A stretch of DNA of 64,000 nt, from the NCBI GenBank assembly GCA_036278935.1, contig DASUKA010000025.1:1-64000 (forward strand). The letters run 5' to 3'. This DNA is from DASSNR01 sp036278935. GTDB taxonomy: Bacteria > Gemmatimonadota > Gemmatimonadetes > Gemmatimonadales > Gemmatimonadaceae. This document shows, in pieces, positions 29,966 through 37,953 of this stretch; the first letter of the stretch is position 1, and each line of letters starts with the position of its first letter. The position numbers were made by a program, and so were the translations under genes. Below the pieces are notes generated by a model. That model did not search any database. It saw only the letters and a list, made by a program, of their open reading frames with translations, and had not been told where the DNA came from.

Positions 29966-31885
29966 ATGCAATCGGTCCGTAAGCATCAGTTCACCATCTC
30001 GGCGATCTTTTTCGCGCTCGCGCTCATTGCCCTCTGGCTCATCCAGATCTTTGTGGGCGGGGCGTCGCGCCCGACGACCGTGCCGTACAGCCAGTTTCTG
30101 ACCGAGTTGCGCGCCGGGCACGTCGCGGAAGCCCACATCGCCACGGACCGCATCACCGCGCAGCTCAAGCCGGCCGGCACTACCGCTGCCAACTCCACGT
30201 CCACGCAGCCTCGCACGATCGTCGCCAACCGTCTGCCCGGTATAGGCGATACCGCGCTCGTGCAGGAATTGGTCGCGCACGGCGTGACGTTCTCCGGGGA
30301 GGTGGAGCACAGCTCCGCGTGGACCACCGTGCTCATCGGCTGGCTGCCCTTCATTCTCCTCATCGGCATCTACTGGTTCGCTATGACGCGCATGGCCCGC
30401 CGCGGTGGACCGATGAGCTTCGGCCGATCGCGCGCAAAGGTCTACGACCGCAACGCGACGGAGCGGGTGACGTTCAGCGATGTGGCCGGCGTGGATGAGG
30501 CGGAGGCGGAGCTCGCGGAGGTGGTGAGCTTCCTCCGCAATCCCGCCCAGTACCGCAGGCTGGGCGCGCGCATTCCGAAGGGCGTGCTGCTGGTGGGATC
30601 CCCGGGCACCGGCAAGACCCTTCTGGCGCGGGCCGTGGCGGGCGAGGCCAACGTGCCCTTCTTCTCGCTCTCCGGCTCCGAGTTCGTCGAGATGTTCGTC
30701 GGCGTGGGAGCGGCGCGCATGCGCGACCTCTTCGAGCAGGCGAAGCAGCGCGCCCCGTGCATCATCTTCATCGACGAGCTCGACGCCATCGGGCGGGCGC
30801 GGGGCGGGGTGGGCGCGATGGCGACGCACGATGAGCGCGAGCAGACGCTCAACCAGCTGCTGGTCGAGATGGACGGCTTCACCCCCGGACAAGCGGTGAT
30901 TATCATGGCGGCGACGAACCGCCCGGAGGTACTGGATCCCGCGTTGTTGCGGCCCGGACGCTTCGACCGGCACGTGGTGGTGGACCATCCGACGGTGGCC
31001 GGCCGCCTGCAGATTCTGCGGGTCCATTCCCGGCGCATCAAGCTCGGCGCCGATGTGAGTCTGGAGATTGTGGCGCGCCGCACCGTCGGCATGGTGGGCG
31101 CGGATCTCGCCAACGTCGTCAACGAGGCGGCGCTCGCGGCGGGCCGTCGAGGAGGCACCACCGTCGAACAGCGCGACTTCGAGGACGCCATCGATCGCAT
31201 CCAGCTCGGACTCCAGAAGCGTGGCCAGGTGCTCACTCCGGAGGAAAAGCGCCGCGTGGCCTATCACGAAGGGGGACACGCGCTCGCGGCGCTCTCCCTG
31301 GACCACGCGAACCCGGTGCATCGCGTGACCATCATTCCGCGCTCCATCGGCGCCCTGGGCGCCACGCTGCAGTTCCCGATGGAGGACCGCTATCTCATCA
31401 CGCGCCGCGAGCTGCTGGACCAGATGTGTGTGATGCTCAGCGGGCGTGGCGCCGAGGAACTCGTGCTACACGACATCTCGACGGGCGCGCAGAACGACCT
31501 CGAACGTGCCACGGAGACGGCACGGCAGATGGTCACGCGCTTCGGGATGACCGACGCACTCGGCCCCGTCACGTACGGCCGCCGGAACGAAGGGCGGTTC
31601 CTGCAGACACCCTTCCCGGTGCCCGAAGAGCGCACCTTCAGCGATGAGACGGCGCGGGCTATCGACGACGCCGTGCGCCAGATCATCGACGGTGCGCACG
31701 AGCGCTCGCTCGCGATCCTGCAGGAGCGCCGCGCCGTGCTCGACCGCATTGCCGATGAGTTGCTGGAGAAGGAGACGCTGGAGCGCAACGAGCTCGAAGC
31801 ACTGGTGCGTGCCGGCGGCTTCGAGGTGCGCCAGCCCCCGGATCTCCCCGATATCCCCGCGCTCCCGGGAGTGGCGGGGGACTGA
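29966..31885 (+). CDS. ftsH: ATP-dependent zinc metalloprotease FtsH
   Basis: FtsH degrades misassembled membrane proteins and short-lived regulators. 639 residues. Two membrane helices (about 11-31 and 121-141) flank a periplasmic domain. The AAA module has Walker A GSPGTGKT (211-218), Walker B in CIIFIDELDAIG and the SRH in NRPEVLDPALLRPGRFDRH. The zinc site is H434-E-G-G-H438 (HEGGH, usual HEAGH) with the third ligand Asp in LHDISTGAQNDLERAT. The C-terminus is helical. All catalytic residues are kept. The gene after it is convergent (rplI), with a repeat element between. Confidence 0.97.
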   Translation: MQSVRKHQFTISAIFFALALIALWLIQIFVGGASRPTTVPYSQFLTELRAGHVAEAHIATDRITAQLKPAGTTAANSTSTQPRTIVANRLPGIGDTALVQELVAHGVTFSGEVEHSSAWTTVLIGWLPFILLIGIYWFAMTRMARRGGPMSFGRSRAKVYDRNATERVTFSDVAGVDEAEAELAEVVSFLRNPAQYRRLGARIPKGVLLVGSPGTGKTLLARAVAGEANVPFFSLSGSEFVEMFVGVGAARMRDLFEQAKQRAPCIIFIDELDAIGRARGGVGAMATHDEREQTLNQLLVEMDGFTPGQAVIIMAATNRPEVLDPALLRPGRFDRHVVVDHPTVAGRLQILRVHSRRIKLGADVSLEIVARRTVGMVGADLANVVNEAALAAGRRGGTTVEQRDFEDAIDRIQLGLQKRGQVLTPEEKRRVAYHEGGHALAALSLDHANPVHRVTIIPRSIGALGATLQFPMEDRYLITRRELLDQMCVMLSGRGAEELVLHDISTGAQNDLERATETARQMVTRFGMTDALGPVTYGRRNEGRFLQTPFPVPEERTFSDETARAIDDAVRQIIDGAHERSLAILQERRAVLDRIADELLEKETLERNELEALVRAGGFEVRQPPDLPDIPALPGVAGD

Positions 31886-31889
31886 GCGA

Positions 31890-32107
31890 AAGGTGAGCGA
31901 GTCAGTGGGTCAACGGGTCAGTGGGTTGGGAGTCGGGCGGACGGGGCTGTCATGCCGAGCGCCCTTGTTGTCATTCCGAGCGCCAGCGAGGAATCTCCCG
32001 CGTGGCAGGCAGAGATTCCTCAGTCGCTCCCCTCCCTCGGAATGACAGTGGTGGTGCGGGCCGTTCCCCTCGCACCCCACAACCCTACTCCCTAAACCCT
32101 AGCCTGC
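31890..32107. repeat. Composite element: modular palindrome with a second palindrome nested in its core
   Basis: Left arm C (GTCAGTGGGTCAACGGGTCA, about 31898-31920) and a short D-like GGGAGTCGGGCGG to about 31940. A right GGCCGTTCC near 32058-32066 and D'/B'-like CACCCCACAACCCTACTCCC to about 32100 close the element. Between ACGGGG and GCCGTTCC sits another palindrome, about 31948-32047: TGTCATTCCGAGCGCC / GAGGAATCT and AGATTCCTC / CTCGGAATGACA, preceded by an extra TGTCATGCCGAGCG. It fills the gap between the convergent ftsH and rplI genes. Confidence 0.8.
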
Positions 32108-32554
32108 CTACTGCTTGATCACCCACACCCGCACCTCCGGCTTCACGTCGGCGTGCAGGCGGATGGGGACCTTGTAGACGCCGAGCGCCTTGATGGGCTC
32201 GTGGAGGTCCACCTGTCGCTTCTCGATCTCGAATCCCTGCGCCTGAAGCTGCTGCGCGATGTCGACCGCGGTTACGGAACCGAACAGTTTGTCCTCGTCA
32301 CCCACGCGCGCGGAGAAGGTGAGCGAGATCTGGGCGAGCCGGTCGGCCACCGTCTGCGCAGCGGTGCGGCGGGTGCTCTCCGCCTCCTCGAGGCGCGCGC
32401 GCTGCATCTCGATGCGTTTGCGATTGCCCTGCGTCGCCTCGTATGCGAGACCACGCGGGATGAGAAAGTTGCGCGCGTAGCCGGCGGAGACCTTCACGAC
32501 GTCTCCCGGTTGCCCGACGTTCTCGACTGCCTGCCGAAGGATCACATCTGTCAT
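32108..32554 (-). CDS. rplI: 50S ribosomal protein L9
   Basis: L9 binds 23S rRNA near the L1 stalk. 148 residues, normal length: N-terminal domain MTDVILRQAVENVGQPGDVV, then KVSAGYARNFLIPRGLA, a long connecting helix and the C-terminal domain ending in VKPEVRVWVIKQ. The start at 32554 gives the usual N-terminus. It lies 35 bases after the DUF2232 gene and is the last gene of the rpsF-rpsR-DUF2232-rplI unit. Confidence 0.97.
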   Translation of the reverse strand: MTDVILRQAVENVGQPGDVVKVSAGYARNFLIPRGLAYEATQGNRKRIEMQRARLEEAESTRRTAAQTVADRLAQISLTFSARVGDEDKLFGSVTAVDIAQQLQAQGFEIEKRQVDLHEPIKALGVYKVPIRLHADVKPEVRVWVIKQ

Positions 32555-32589
32555 GGAAAGCTCCGGTGAAACGTTGTGGTGAAACGGTG

Positions 32590-33636
32590 TTAGGAAGACG
32601 AACCCGGCCGCCCGTGTGAGGAGGCTGATGCCGCACGGGCACGCCAATCGATCCAGGTGTCGCTGATGCCGAAGACGAGCGCCGTCGAGAGTGCCAGCGG
32701 CAGGAGCAGTAGGGCGACAACGACGACGCCGAAGGACGCCCATGCCCCCCACCGGGCGACGAACCACGCGCCTACGCCCACCCCGCGGAGCGCGTAGAGC
32801 GCCCCGAAGAAGAAGAGGAGATTCTTCCCCAGGCTGGCCACCGGAGCAAATGGCGGGAGCAGCAGGAGCACCAGTCCGACCACGAGGCCCCAGATGAGTT
32901 GGTCGTTGAACCGGAGCGCGCGCAACCGCGTGAGCGGTGGCCCCAGGCGCGCGCGGCTGAGCCTGTGGTACAGTCCCCATGCGATCGCGAGTCCCGCGAG
33001 CGATTCGAGCGCCAGAATGGCCGGGTAGAACTGAATCATCACCGCGGAGTACGTATCGAGCTCTTGCAGGTAGGTGGTGGTCAGGTGACTCAGCTTGAGA
33101 CTCGTTGCCGGAGATTGTCCGCCGATCTGCTGCACGGCGAGCTGCATGTTGGCGGCCCAGCGGCTGTTGCGTCCGGCGAACTGCTGGGCGAACACCGATT
33201 GCGCCTGCGGCGACCCGCCCTGGCTCACGGCCATGACGATGAGGGTCACCACGAGCACGATCCCGACAGCGGGTAACGCCCGGTCGAGAAACGAGCGGCC
33301 GCTACTCGAAAGGCAGACGACGCCGAAGGCGCCGGCGATCAGCAGCCCCCAGCCGCGGGCCAGGTCCTGGTATGCGCCGGCGCCGGGCTGACCGGGCTGC
33401 AACACCCACCACGTCGCGAGCGCCGCCCAGATGAGAGCCAGCGACAACCGCCCCCCCTCCCACCAGCCGGCCACGAAGCACGCGCCGAGTGCCACCAGCA
33501 GGAGCAGCATCGTGTCCTCCACCGGCGTCACGGCGGCCAGTGGAGGAATCTTCGACACCAGCAGGAACGTCGCGAGCGCCAGGACGATGCCCTTCCACCC
33601 GTGCTCCCGCTGCGCCGGTGCACGGCCGTCGCTCAT
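32590..33636 (-). CDS. DUF2232 (YybS-like) multi-spanning membrane protein
   Basis: 348 residues with about eight hydrophobic segments (for example IVLALATFLLVSKIPPLAAV, TMLLLLVALGACFVAGWW and LIWGLVVGLVLLLLPPFAPV). The layout and its place between rpsR and rplI match the YybS/DUF2232 family, which sits next to rplI in several phyla. The function is unknown, and membrane location is the only safe statement. ATG 33636 is 2 bases from the rpsR stop. The frame is also open further upstream into rpsR. Confidence 0.75.
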   Translation of the reverse strand: MSDGRAPAQREHGWKGIVLALATFLLVSKIPPLAAVTPVEDTMLLLLVALGACFVAGWWEGGRLSLALIWAALATWWVLQPGQPGAGAYQDLARGWGLLIAGAFGVVCLSSSGRSFLDRALPAVGIVLVVTLIVMAVSQGGSPQAQSVFAQQFAGRNSRWAANMQLAVQQIGGQSPATSLKLSHLTTTYLQELDTYSAVMIQFYPAILALESLAGLAIAWGLYHRLSRARLGPPLTRLRALRFNDQLIWGLVVGLVLLLLPPFAPVASLGKNLLFFFGALYALRGVGVGAWFVARWGAWASFGVVVVALLLLPLALSTALVFGISDTWIDWRARAASASSHGRPGSSS

Positions 33637-33638
33637 CG

Positions 33639-33860
33639 CTACGCCTGGTGCCCCCGAATGTAGGGCACCAGCGCGAGGTAGCGGGCGCGCTTGATGGCGG
33701 TCGCCAGCTGCCGCTGGTGCCGCGCGCACACGCCGCTCAACCGACTCGGCAGGATCTTGCCGGTGTCCGTGAGAAAGCGGCCGAGCGTGCGATCATCCTT
33801 GTAATCGATGAAGCGGACACGGGACTCGCAGAACGGACAGCTCTTTTGCGGTCGGCGCAT
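33639..33860 (-). CDS. rpsR: 30S ribosomal protein S18
   Basis: S18 pairs with S6 on the platform of the small subunit. 73 residues. SCPFCESR near residue 10 and GVCARHQRQL near residue 45 form a CxxC/CxxH zinc ribbon as in the zinc-type S18. The core AIKRARYLALVPYIRGH is canonical. It begins 2 bases after rpsF and ends 2 bases before the DUF2232 gene. Confidence 0.97.
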   Translation of the reverse strand: MRRPQKSCPFCESRVRFIDYKDDRTLGRFLTDTGKILPSRLSGVCARHQRQLATAIKRARYLALVPYIRGHQA

Positions 33861-33862
33861 GG

Positions 33863-34225
33863 TTACTCCTCCTCGTCGTCGTCATCGCTGCGCGCGTTCG
33901 CCGCGGCAAGCTCTTCCTCGGACAACGGCGGCGCACCAACCTCGTGCTCATGCAGCGCCACGAGATAGCGCAGCACGGCATCGTCCAGCCGCAGCGCCCG
34001 CTCGTATTCAGGCAGCGCGGCGGGCTCCGCCGCGTAGCGGGCGATCACGTAATACCCATTGTCCTTGCGCTGGATGGGGTAGGCGAGCTGGCGTCGCCCC
34101 CACTGCTCGAGCGCGACCTCGCCCTCAGGGGCGAGGAGCTCGTGAAAGTGGGCGAGCTTTTCCTGGATGGCGGCATCCTCGAGCGCGGGGTCGAAGATGT
34201 ACACCGCCTCGTACTGGCGGGGCAT
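33863..34225 (-). CDS. rpsF: 30S ribosomal protein S6
   Basis: S6 forms a dimer with S18 in the 30S subunit. 120 residues with the ferredoxin-like fold (PRQYEAVYIFDPALEDAAIQ, EQWGRRQLAYPIQRKDNGYY). The C-terminus ends in a run of Asp and Glu (DDDDEEE), as in many S6 proteins. ATG 34225 is preceded by a strong Shine-Dalgarno AGGGAGGA at 34242-34235 and by a 10-base-pair hairpin further upstream. Confidence 0.96.
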   Translation of the reverse strand: MPRQYEAVYIFDPALEDAAIQEKLAHFHELLAPEGEVALEQWGRRQLAYPIQRKDNGYYVIARYAAEPAALPEYERALRLDDAVLRYLVALHEHEVGAPPLSEEELAAANARSDDDDEEE

Positions 34226-34256
34226 AAAAATGAATCCTCCCTGTGGTCTGAAGCCG

Positions 34257-34280
34257 CCTCCCGCCGTGCGCGGCGGGAGG
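34257..34280 (-). promoter_or_regulatory. Hairpin in the rpsF leader
   Basis: A perfect 10-bp stem of CCTCCCGCCG and CGGCGGGAGG with a 4-base loop sits about 30 bases upstream of the rpsF start codon in the 120-base gap after ychF. It has no following T-run, so it is unlikely to be a classical terminator. In many bacteria rpsF is controlled by S6:S18 binding a structured leader with a CCG box. This hairpin is a candidate, but the specific bulge is not evident. Confidence 0.5.
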
Positions 34281-34344
34281 AGGGATGTATGAATGCTCGG
34301 AACCCTCAAATGTAGCGCGGCGGCGGGGCGACCAGCAACAGGCG

Positions 34345-35445
34345 CTACACGTTGAACCGGAAGAGCAGGACATCGCCATCCTGCACCACGTACTCGCGTC
34401 CCTCGCTGCGCACCAGGCCGCGCTCACGCGCGCCCTTCCATCCGCCGGTGGCGATGAAGTCATCGTAGGAAACGGTTTCCGCCCGGATGAACCCGCGCTG
34501 AAAATCGCTGTGGATCACGCCGGCCGCCTCCGGTGCCGTGTCGCCGCGATGGATCGTCCATGCGCGAACTTCCGGCTCGCCCGCGGTGAAGAAGGTCTCC
34601 AGTCCCAGCAACGTGTAGCTCGCGCGGATCAACCGGTCCAGGCCGGCGGACTCCAACCCCATGGACGCGAGAAACTCCGCGCGGTCGCCGGGTGGCAGCT
34701 CGGCCAGCTCAGCCTCGATCTTGGCGGAGAAGGGAACGATCTCCGCGCGCTCGTTCGCGCGCTCTACTGCCTCACGAAGCGCATGCACGTACGGACCCTC
34801 CATGCCCGTGAGCTCCGTGTCGCTCACGTTCGCCGCGTACAGAACGGGCTTCGCGGTGAGCAACGCCAGCGGACGCAGCAGCGCACGCTCCTCGGCGCTC
34901 CAGGGAATCGCCCAGAGCCCCCGCCCCTCGCCCAGCGCCGCATTGGCGCGCTCGAGCACCGGAAGCTCCGCGTGCGCCTCCGCATCGCCGGACTTCGCCG
35001 TGCGTTGCACGCGATCCAGCCGCTTCTCCACCGTCGCCAGGTCTGCGAGCGACAGCTCCAGCTCGATCACCTCGCGGTCGCGCACCGGATCCACCGGCCC
35101 CATCACGTGCACGACGTCGGGATCCTCGAAGCAGCGCACCACGTGCACGATGGCATCCGTCTCCCGGATGTTGGCCAGGAACTTGTTTCCCAGTCCCTCG
35201 CCCGTGGCCGCGCCCTTGACCAGGCCAGCAATGTCGACGAACTGCACGACCGCCGGCACCACCCGCTTGGGAGACACCAGCCGCGTGAGCTCGGCCAGTC
35301 GTGCGTCCGGAACTTCCACGGTGCCGACGTTCGGCTCGACGGTGCAGAAGGGGTAGTTCGCCGCATCCGCACCCGCGCTCGTGAGCGCGTTGAACAGGGT
35401 GGACTTGCCCACGTTCGGGAGGCCGACGATTCCAAGTTTCAGCAT
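34345..35445 (-). CDS. ychF: YchF/OLA1 family ribosome-binding ATPase
   Basis: YchF is a redox-responsive P-loop ATPase of the Obg group that binds ribosomes. 366 residues, normal size. G1 GLPNVGKSTLFNALT is at the N-terminus, followed by switch region FVDIAGLVKGAATGEGLGNKFL, the coiled-coil insertion and the C-terminal TGS domain ending in EYVVQDGDVLLFRFNV. G4 is LYAANVSD in place of NKxD, which marks the ATP-preferring YchF group. It lies about 50 bases after pth and 120 before rpsF, all same direction. Confidence 0.96.
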   Translation of the reverse strand: MLKLGIVGLPNVGKSTLFNALTSAGADAANYPFCTVEPNVGTVEVPDARLAELTRLVSPKRVVPAVVQFVDIAGLVKGAATGEGLGNKFLANIRETDAIVHVVRCFEDPDVVHVMGPVDPVRDREVIELELSLADLATVEKRLDRVQRTAKSGDAEAHAELPVLERANAALGEGRGLWAIPWSAEERALLRPLALLTAKPVLYAANVSDTELTGMEGPYVHALREAVERANERAEIVPFSAKIEAELAELPPGDRAEFLASMGLESAGLDRLIRASYTLLGLETFFTAGEPEVRAWTIHRGDTAPEAAGVIHSDFQRGFIRAETVSYDDFIATGGWKGARERGLVRSEGREYVVQDGDVLLFRFNV

Positions 35446-35496
35446 GAGTGCAGATGAAAGGCGCTCAGCGCGTGCTCCAGTGGTGGTGCCACGCCC

Positions 35497-36072
35497 CTAC
35501 ACCCGGTTGTAGCGGTTCATGGCTGCCTCGATGCCTTCGTGCAGCCAGAGCTCCACGGCGCTCGTGAGGTGCGGCATCAGCTCGAGGATCGTCTCGCGCT
35601 CGGCGGCCGAGAAGCGCGAGAGGACGAAGTCGGCCAGGTCATCGATCTGCCGCTCGGGCTGCTCCGGCTGTATCCCGACGCGGAGCCTCGCGTACTCACG
35701 ATCGCCGATCGCCTGCTCCACGCTCTTGAGTCCGTTGTGACCGCCCGCGCTGCCGCGCGCGCGCAGACGGTAGCGACCCACCGGGAGCGCAACATCGTCC
35801 ACGATCACCAGCAGGTCCGATGCCGGTGACCAGGTGGGGCGGCGAAGATACGGGATCAACGCCACCCCGCTCAGATTCATGTACGTTTGCGGCTTGGCGA
35901 TGCGAAGCTGCTCCCCACCAAGGCGCCCACTCGCGACGAGCGATTGCCCGTCCTTTTTCCATCCGCTCAGCTCCCAGACATCGGCCAGATGGTCTGCCAC
36001 CCACCAGCCCGCGTTGTGGCGCGTACGCTCGTATGAGCGGCCCGGATTGCCCAGGCCGAGGATGAGCTTCAT
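35497..36072 (-). CDS. pth: Peptidyl-tRNA hydrolase
   Basis: Pth cleaves the ester of peptidyl-tRNAs released early and recycles tRNA. 191 residues. Motifs are MKLILGLGNPGRSYERTRHNAGWWVAD with the catalytic His in RHN, AKPQTYMNLSGVAL, LVIVDDVALPVGRYRLRARGSAGGHNGLKS and a basic C-terminus. All catalytic positions (Asn, His, Asp, Asn) are kept. It is followed by ychF after 51 bases and preceded by rplY after 30 bases. Confidence 0.97.
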   Translation of the reverse strand: MKLILGLGNPGRSYERTRHNAGWWVADHLADVWELSGWKKDGQSLVASGRLGGEQLRIAKPQTYMNLSGVALIPYLRRPTWSPASDLLVIVDDVALPVGRYRLRARGSAGGHNGLKSVEQAIGDREYARLRVGIQPEQPERQIDDLADFVLSRFSAAERETILELMPHLTSAVELWLHEGIEAAMNRYNRV

Positions 36073-36102
36073 GCGAGAAGTGGACGAGCGGTTATGCCAA
36101 GC

Positions 36103-36759
36103 TCACGCCTCGCCCGCTTCCTCCTTGGCCTTGCGGATGAGCTCCGGCTCCGTTGGCGCTTCGCCGGTTTCCGGCGCGGCCTCGGCCGGCGCTTCCTCCG
36201 CTTCCACGCGCGGCGGCGCCACCACGCACACCGTGGCGTCCGGGTCGTCGATCACGGTCACACCCTCGGGGAGCACAATGTCGCTCACGTGCAGCGAATC
36301 GTTCAGATCCAGCGCCGTGACATCGAGCTCGACATGGTTCGGGATGTTGGCAGGGTCCACTTCCACCGTGAGCTCGCGCAGCACGAGGTCGAGCGTGCCG
36401 CCGAGGCGCACCCCTTGCGGCGTACCGGTGAGGACGATGGGGATGTCGACCGTGATGGACTCTCCCGCGACCAGCTCCTGGAAGTCGACGTGCAGGATGT
36501 CGCGCTTGAAGGGATGGCGCTGGATCTCGCGGATGAGCGTGCGTGAGGACGTTCCATCCATCTGCAGCTCCACCACGGTCGCTTCCGAGCCCACATGCTG
36601 CAGCAGCCGCTCCAGCTCGCGCAGGTTGATGGCGAGCGGCTGCGGGTCGCGATGGTGTCCGTAGATGACGCCCGGCACCTGCTCGGTGCGGCGGAGCTTG
36701 CGCGCGGCTCCAGTGCCAATGGCGGTGCGCGGGGTGGCAGTGAGAATTGCGGTAGTCAT
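36103..36759 (-). CDS. rplY: 50S ribosomal protein L25 (long, CTC type)
   Basis: L25 binds 5S rRNA. 218 residues: the N-terminal L25 domain (about 1-95, VPGVIYGHHRDPQPLAIN, HVDFQELV) is followed by the TL5/CTC C-terminal beta domain (VRLGGTLDLVLRELTVEVDP) and an acidic tail. The long form is called CTC and is linked to general stress in Bacillus. ATG 36759 gives MTTAILTATPR. It sits between prs and pth, an arrangement shared with Bacillus prs-ctc-pth. Confidence 0.95.
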   Translation of the reverse strand: MTTAILTATPRTAIGTGAARKLRRTEQVPGVIYGHHRDPQPLAINLRELERLLQHVGSEATVVELQMDGTSSRTLIREIQRHPFKRDILHVDFQELVAGESITVDIPIVLTGTPQGVRLGGTLDLVLRELTVEVDPANIPNHVELDVTALDLNDSLHVSDIVLPEGVTVIDDPDATVCVVAPPRVEAEEAPAEAAPETGEAPTEPELIRKAKEEAGEA

Positions 36760-36793
36760 GGGATCGGTATCGTAAAGACGTGAGATGTCGGTT

Positions 36794-37747
36794 TCATTCG
36801 AACAGCGAGCTGACGGACTCGTCCAGATGCGTATAGCGAATGGCCTTGGCCAGCAACTCACCGACGGAGAGAACGCACAGCTTCGGAAAGCTGCGCGCCG
36901 GCGGAATCGCGATGGTATCAGTGACGGCAACCTCCACGATCGGCGCCGCGCTCAGCCGCTCCACGGCGGGGCCGGAGAGCAGCGGGTGCGTGGCGCACAC
37001 ATAGATGTCGCGCGCCCCAAGCGCCTTGAGCGCGCGGGCCGCCTCGGTCACGGTTCCGGCGGTGTCGATCATGTCATCCGGAATCAGACAATCCCGTCCC
37101 GCCACTTCTCCGACCACGTTGAGCACCTCGGCCACATTGGCCGTGGGCCGACGCTTGTCGATGATGGCCAGCGAGCCATTCAGTCGTTTAGCGAAGCCGC
37201 GCGCCATCTTCGCCGAACCGACATCAGGGGCTACGACCACCAGGCCCTGCAACTTCTTCTTGCGATAGTGCGACACCAGCACCGGCGCGGCGTACAGATG
37301 ATCCACCGGAATATCGAAGAACCCCTGGAGCGCATGCTGGTGAAAATCGATGCCCAGCACCCGGTCCGCCCCCGCGGTCGTGACCGCGTTCGCCATGAGC
37401 TTGGCTCCGATCGCCACGCGCGGTTGATCCTTGCGATCCTGCCGGGAGTAGCCGTAGTAGGGCATCACACAGGTGATGCGCGCGGCCGACGCGCGACGAG
37501 CGGCATCGGTCAACAACAGCAACTCCAGAATGTTCTCGGCCGGCGGGTTCGTGGGCTGCACGATGAACACGTCGCTGCCGCGCACGTTCTCGTCGATGCG
37601 GACGAAGATCTCGCCGTCGGCGAAGCGCGACACCGTGACTCTGGTGAGCTCCACGCCCAGACACGAGGCAATGTGCTCGGCCAGTGCCGGATTCGCGGTG
37701 CCCGACAGCAGCTTGAACCCCCGCCGGGGAACGAGAAGATCATCCAT
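36794..37747 (-). CDS. prs: Ribose-phosphate pyrophosphokinase
   Basis: Prs makes PRPP from ribose-5-phosphate and ATP for nucleotide, His and Trp synthesis. 317 residues. Landmarks are SRFADGEIFVRIDENVRGSDVF, MPYYGYSRQDRKDQPRVAIGAKLMA, the ligand site HQHALQGFFDIPVDHLYA and the PRPP-binding DDMIDTAGTVTEAARAL. The catalytic Lys region YRKKKLQGLVVVAPDVG is intact. ATG 37747 is chosen; a GTG-type start 15 bases upstream is also possible. It is downstream of tRNA-Gln. Confidence 0.96.
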   Translation of the reverse strand: MDDLLVPRRGFKLLSGTANPALAEHIASCLGVELTRVTVSRFADGEIFVRIDENVRGSDVFIVQPTNPPAENILELLLLTDAARRASAARITCVMPYYGYSRQDRKDQPRVAIGAKLMANAVTTAGADRVLGIDFHQHALQGFFDIPVDHLYAAPVLVSHYRKKKLQGLVVVAPDVGSAKMARGFAKRLNGSLAIIDKRRPTANVAEVLNVVGEVAGRDCLIPDDMIDTAGTVTEAARALKALGARDIYVCATHPLLSGPAVERLSAAPIVEVAVTDTIAIPPARSFPKLCVLSVGELLAKAIRYTHLDESVSSLFE

Positions 37748-37848
37748 GGCCGCAGCCCTCAAACGTAGTGCGGCGCGACCGCTCGGTCAATGATTCCACG
37801 GCGTAGTGCAGTGTACGGAAGGTCATGAGTTGGCGACGACTTGGCGCA

Positions 37849-37919
37849 TTGCCCCCGGTGGATTCGAACCACCATTCCCAGATCCAAAGTCTGATGTCCT
37901 GCCATTGGACGAGGGGGCA
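37849..37919 (-). tRNA. tRNA-Gln (anticodon TTG)
   Basis: A full cloverleaf reads on the minus strand: acceptor TGCCCCC pairs with GGGGGCA, discriminator A, T-loop GGTTCGAATCC and anticodon loop CTTTGGA giving TTG. The 3' CCA is not encoded. It lies between ispE and prs in the same direction and is probably processed from their transcript. Confidence 0.93.
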
Positions 37920-37953
37920 GGAGCGTCGAAGTTAGCCGGACGGCGCCGGGCGC

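Noticed and set aside
34257..34280. Intrinsic terminator for ychF
   Set aside because: The hairpin is not followed by a T-run in the direction of transcription and lies close to the rpsF start with its own ribosome site.
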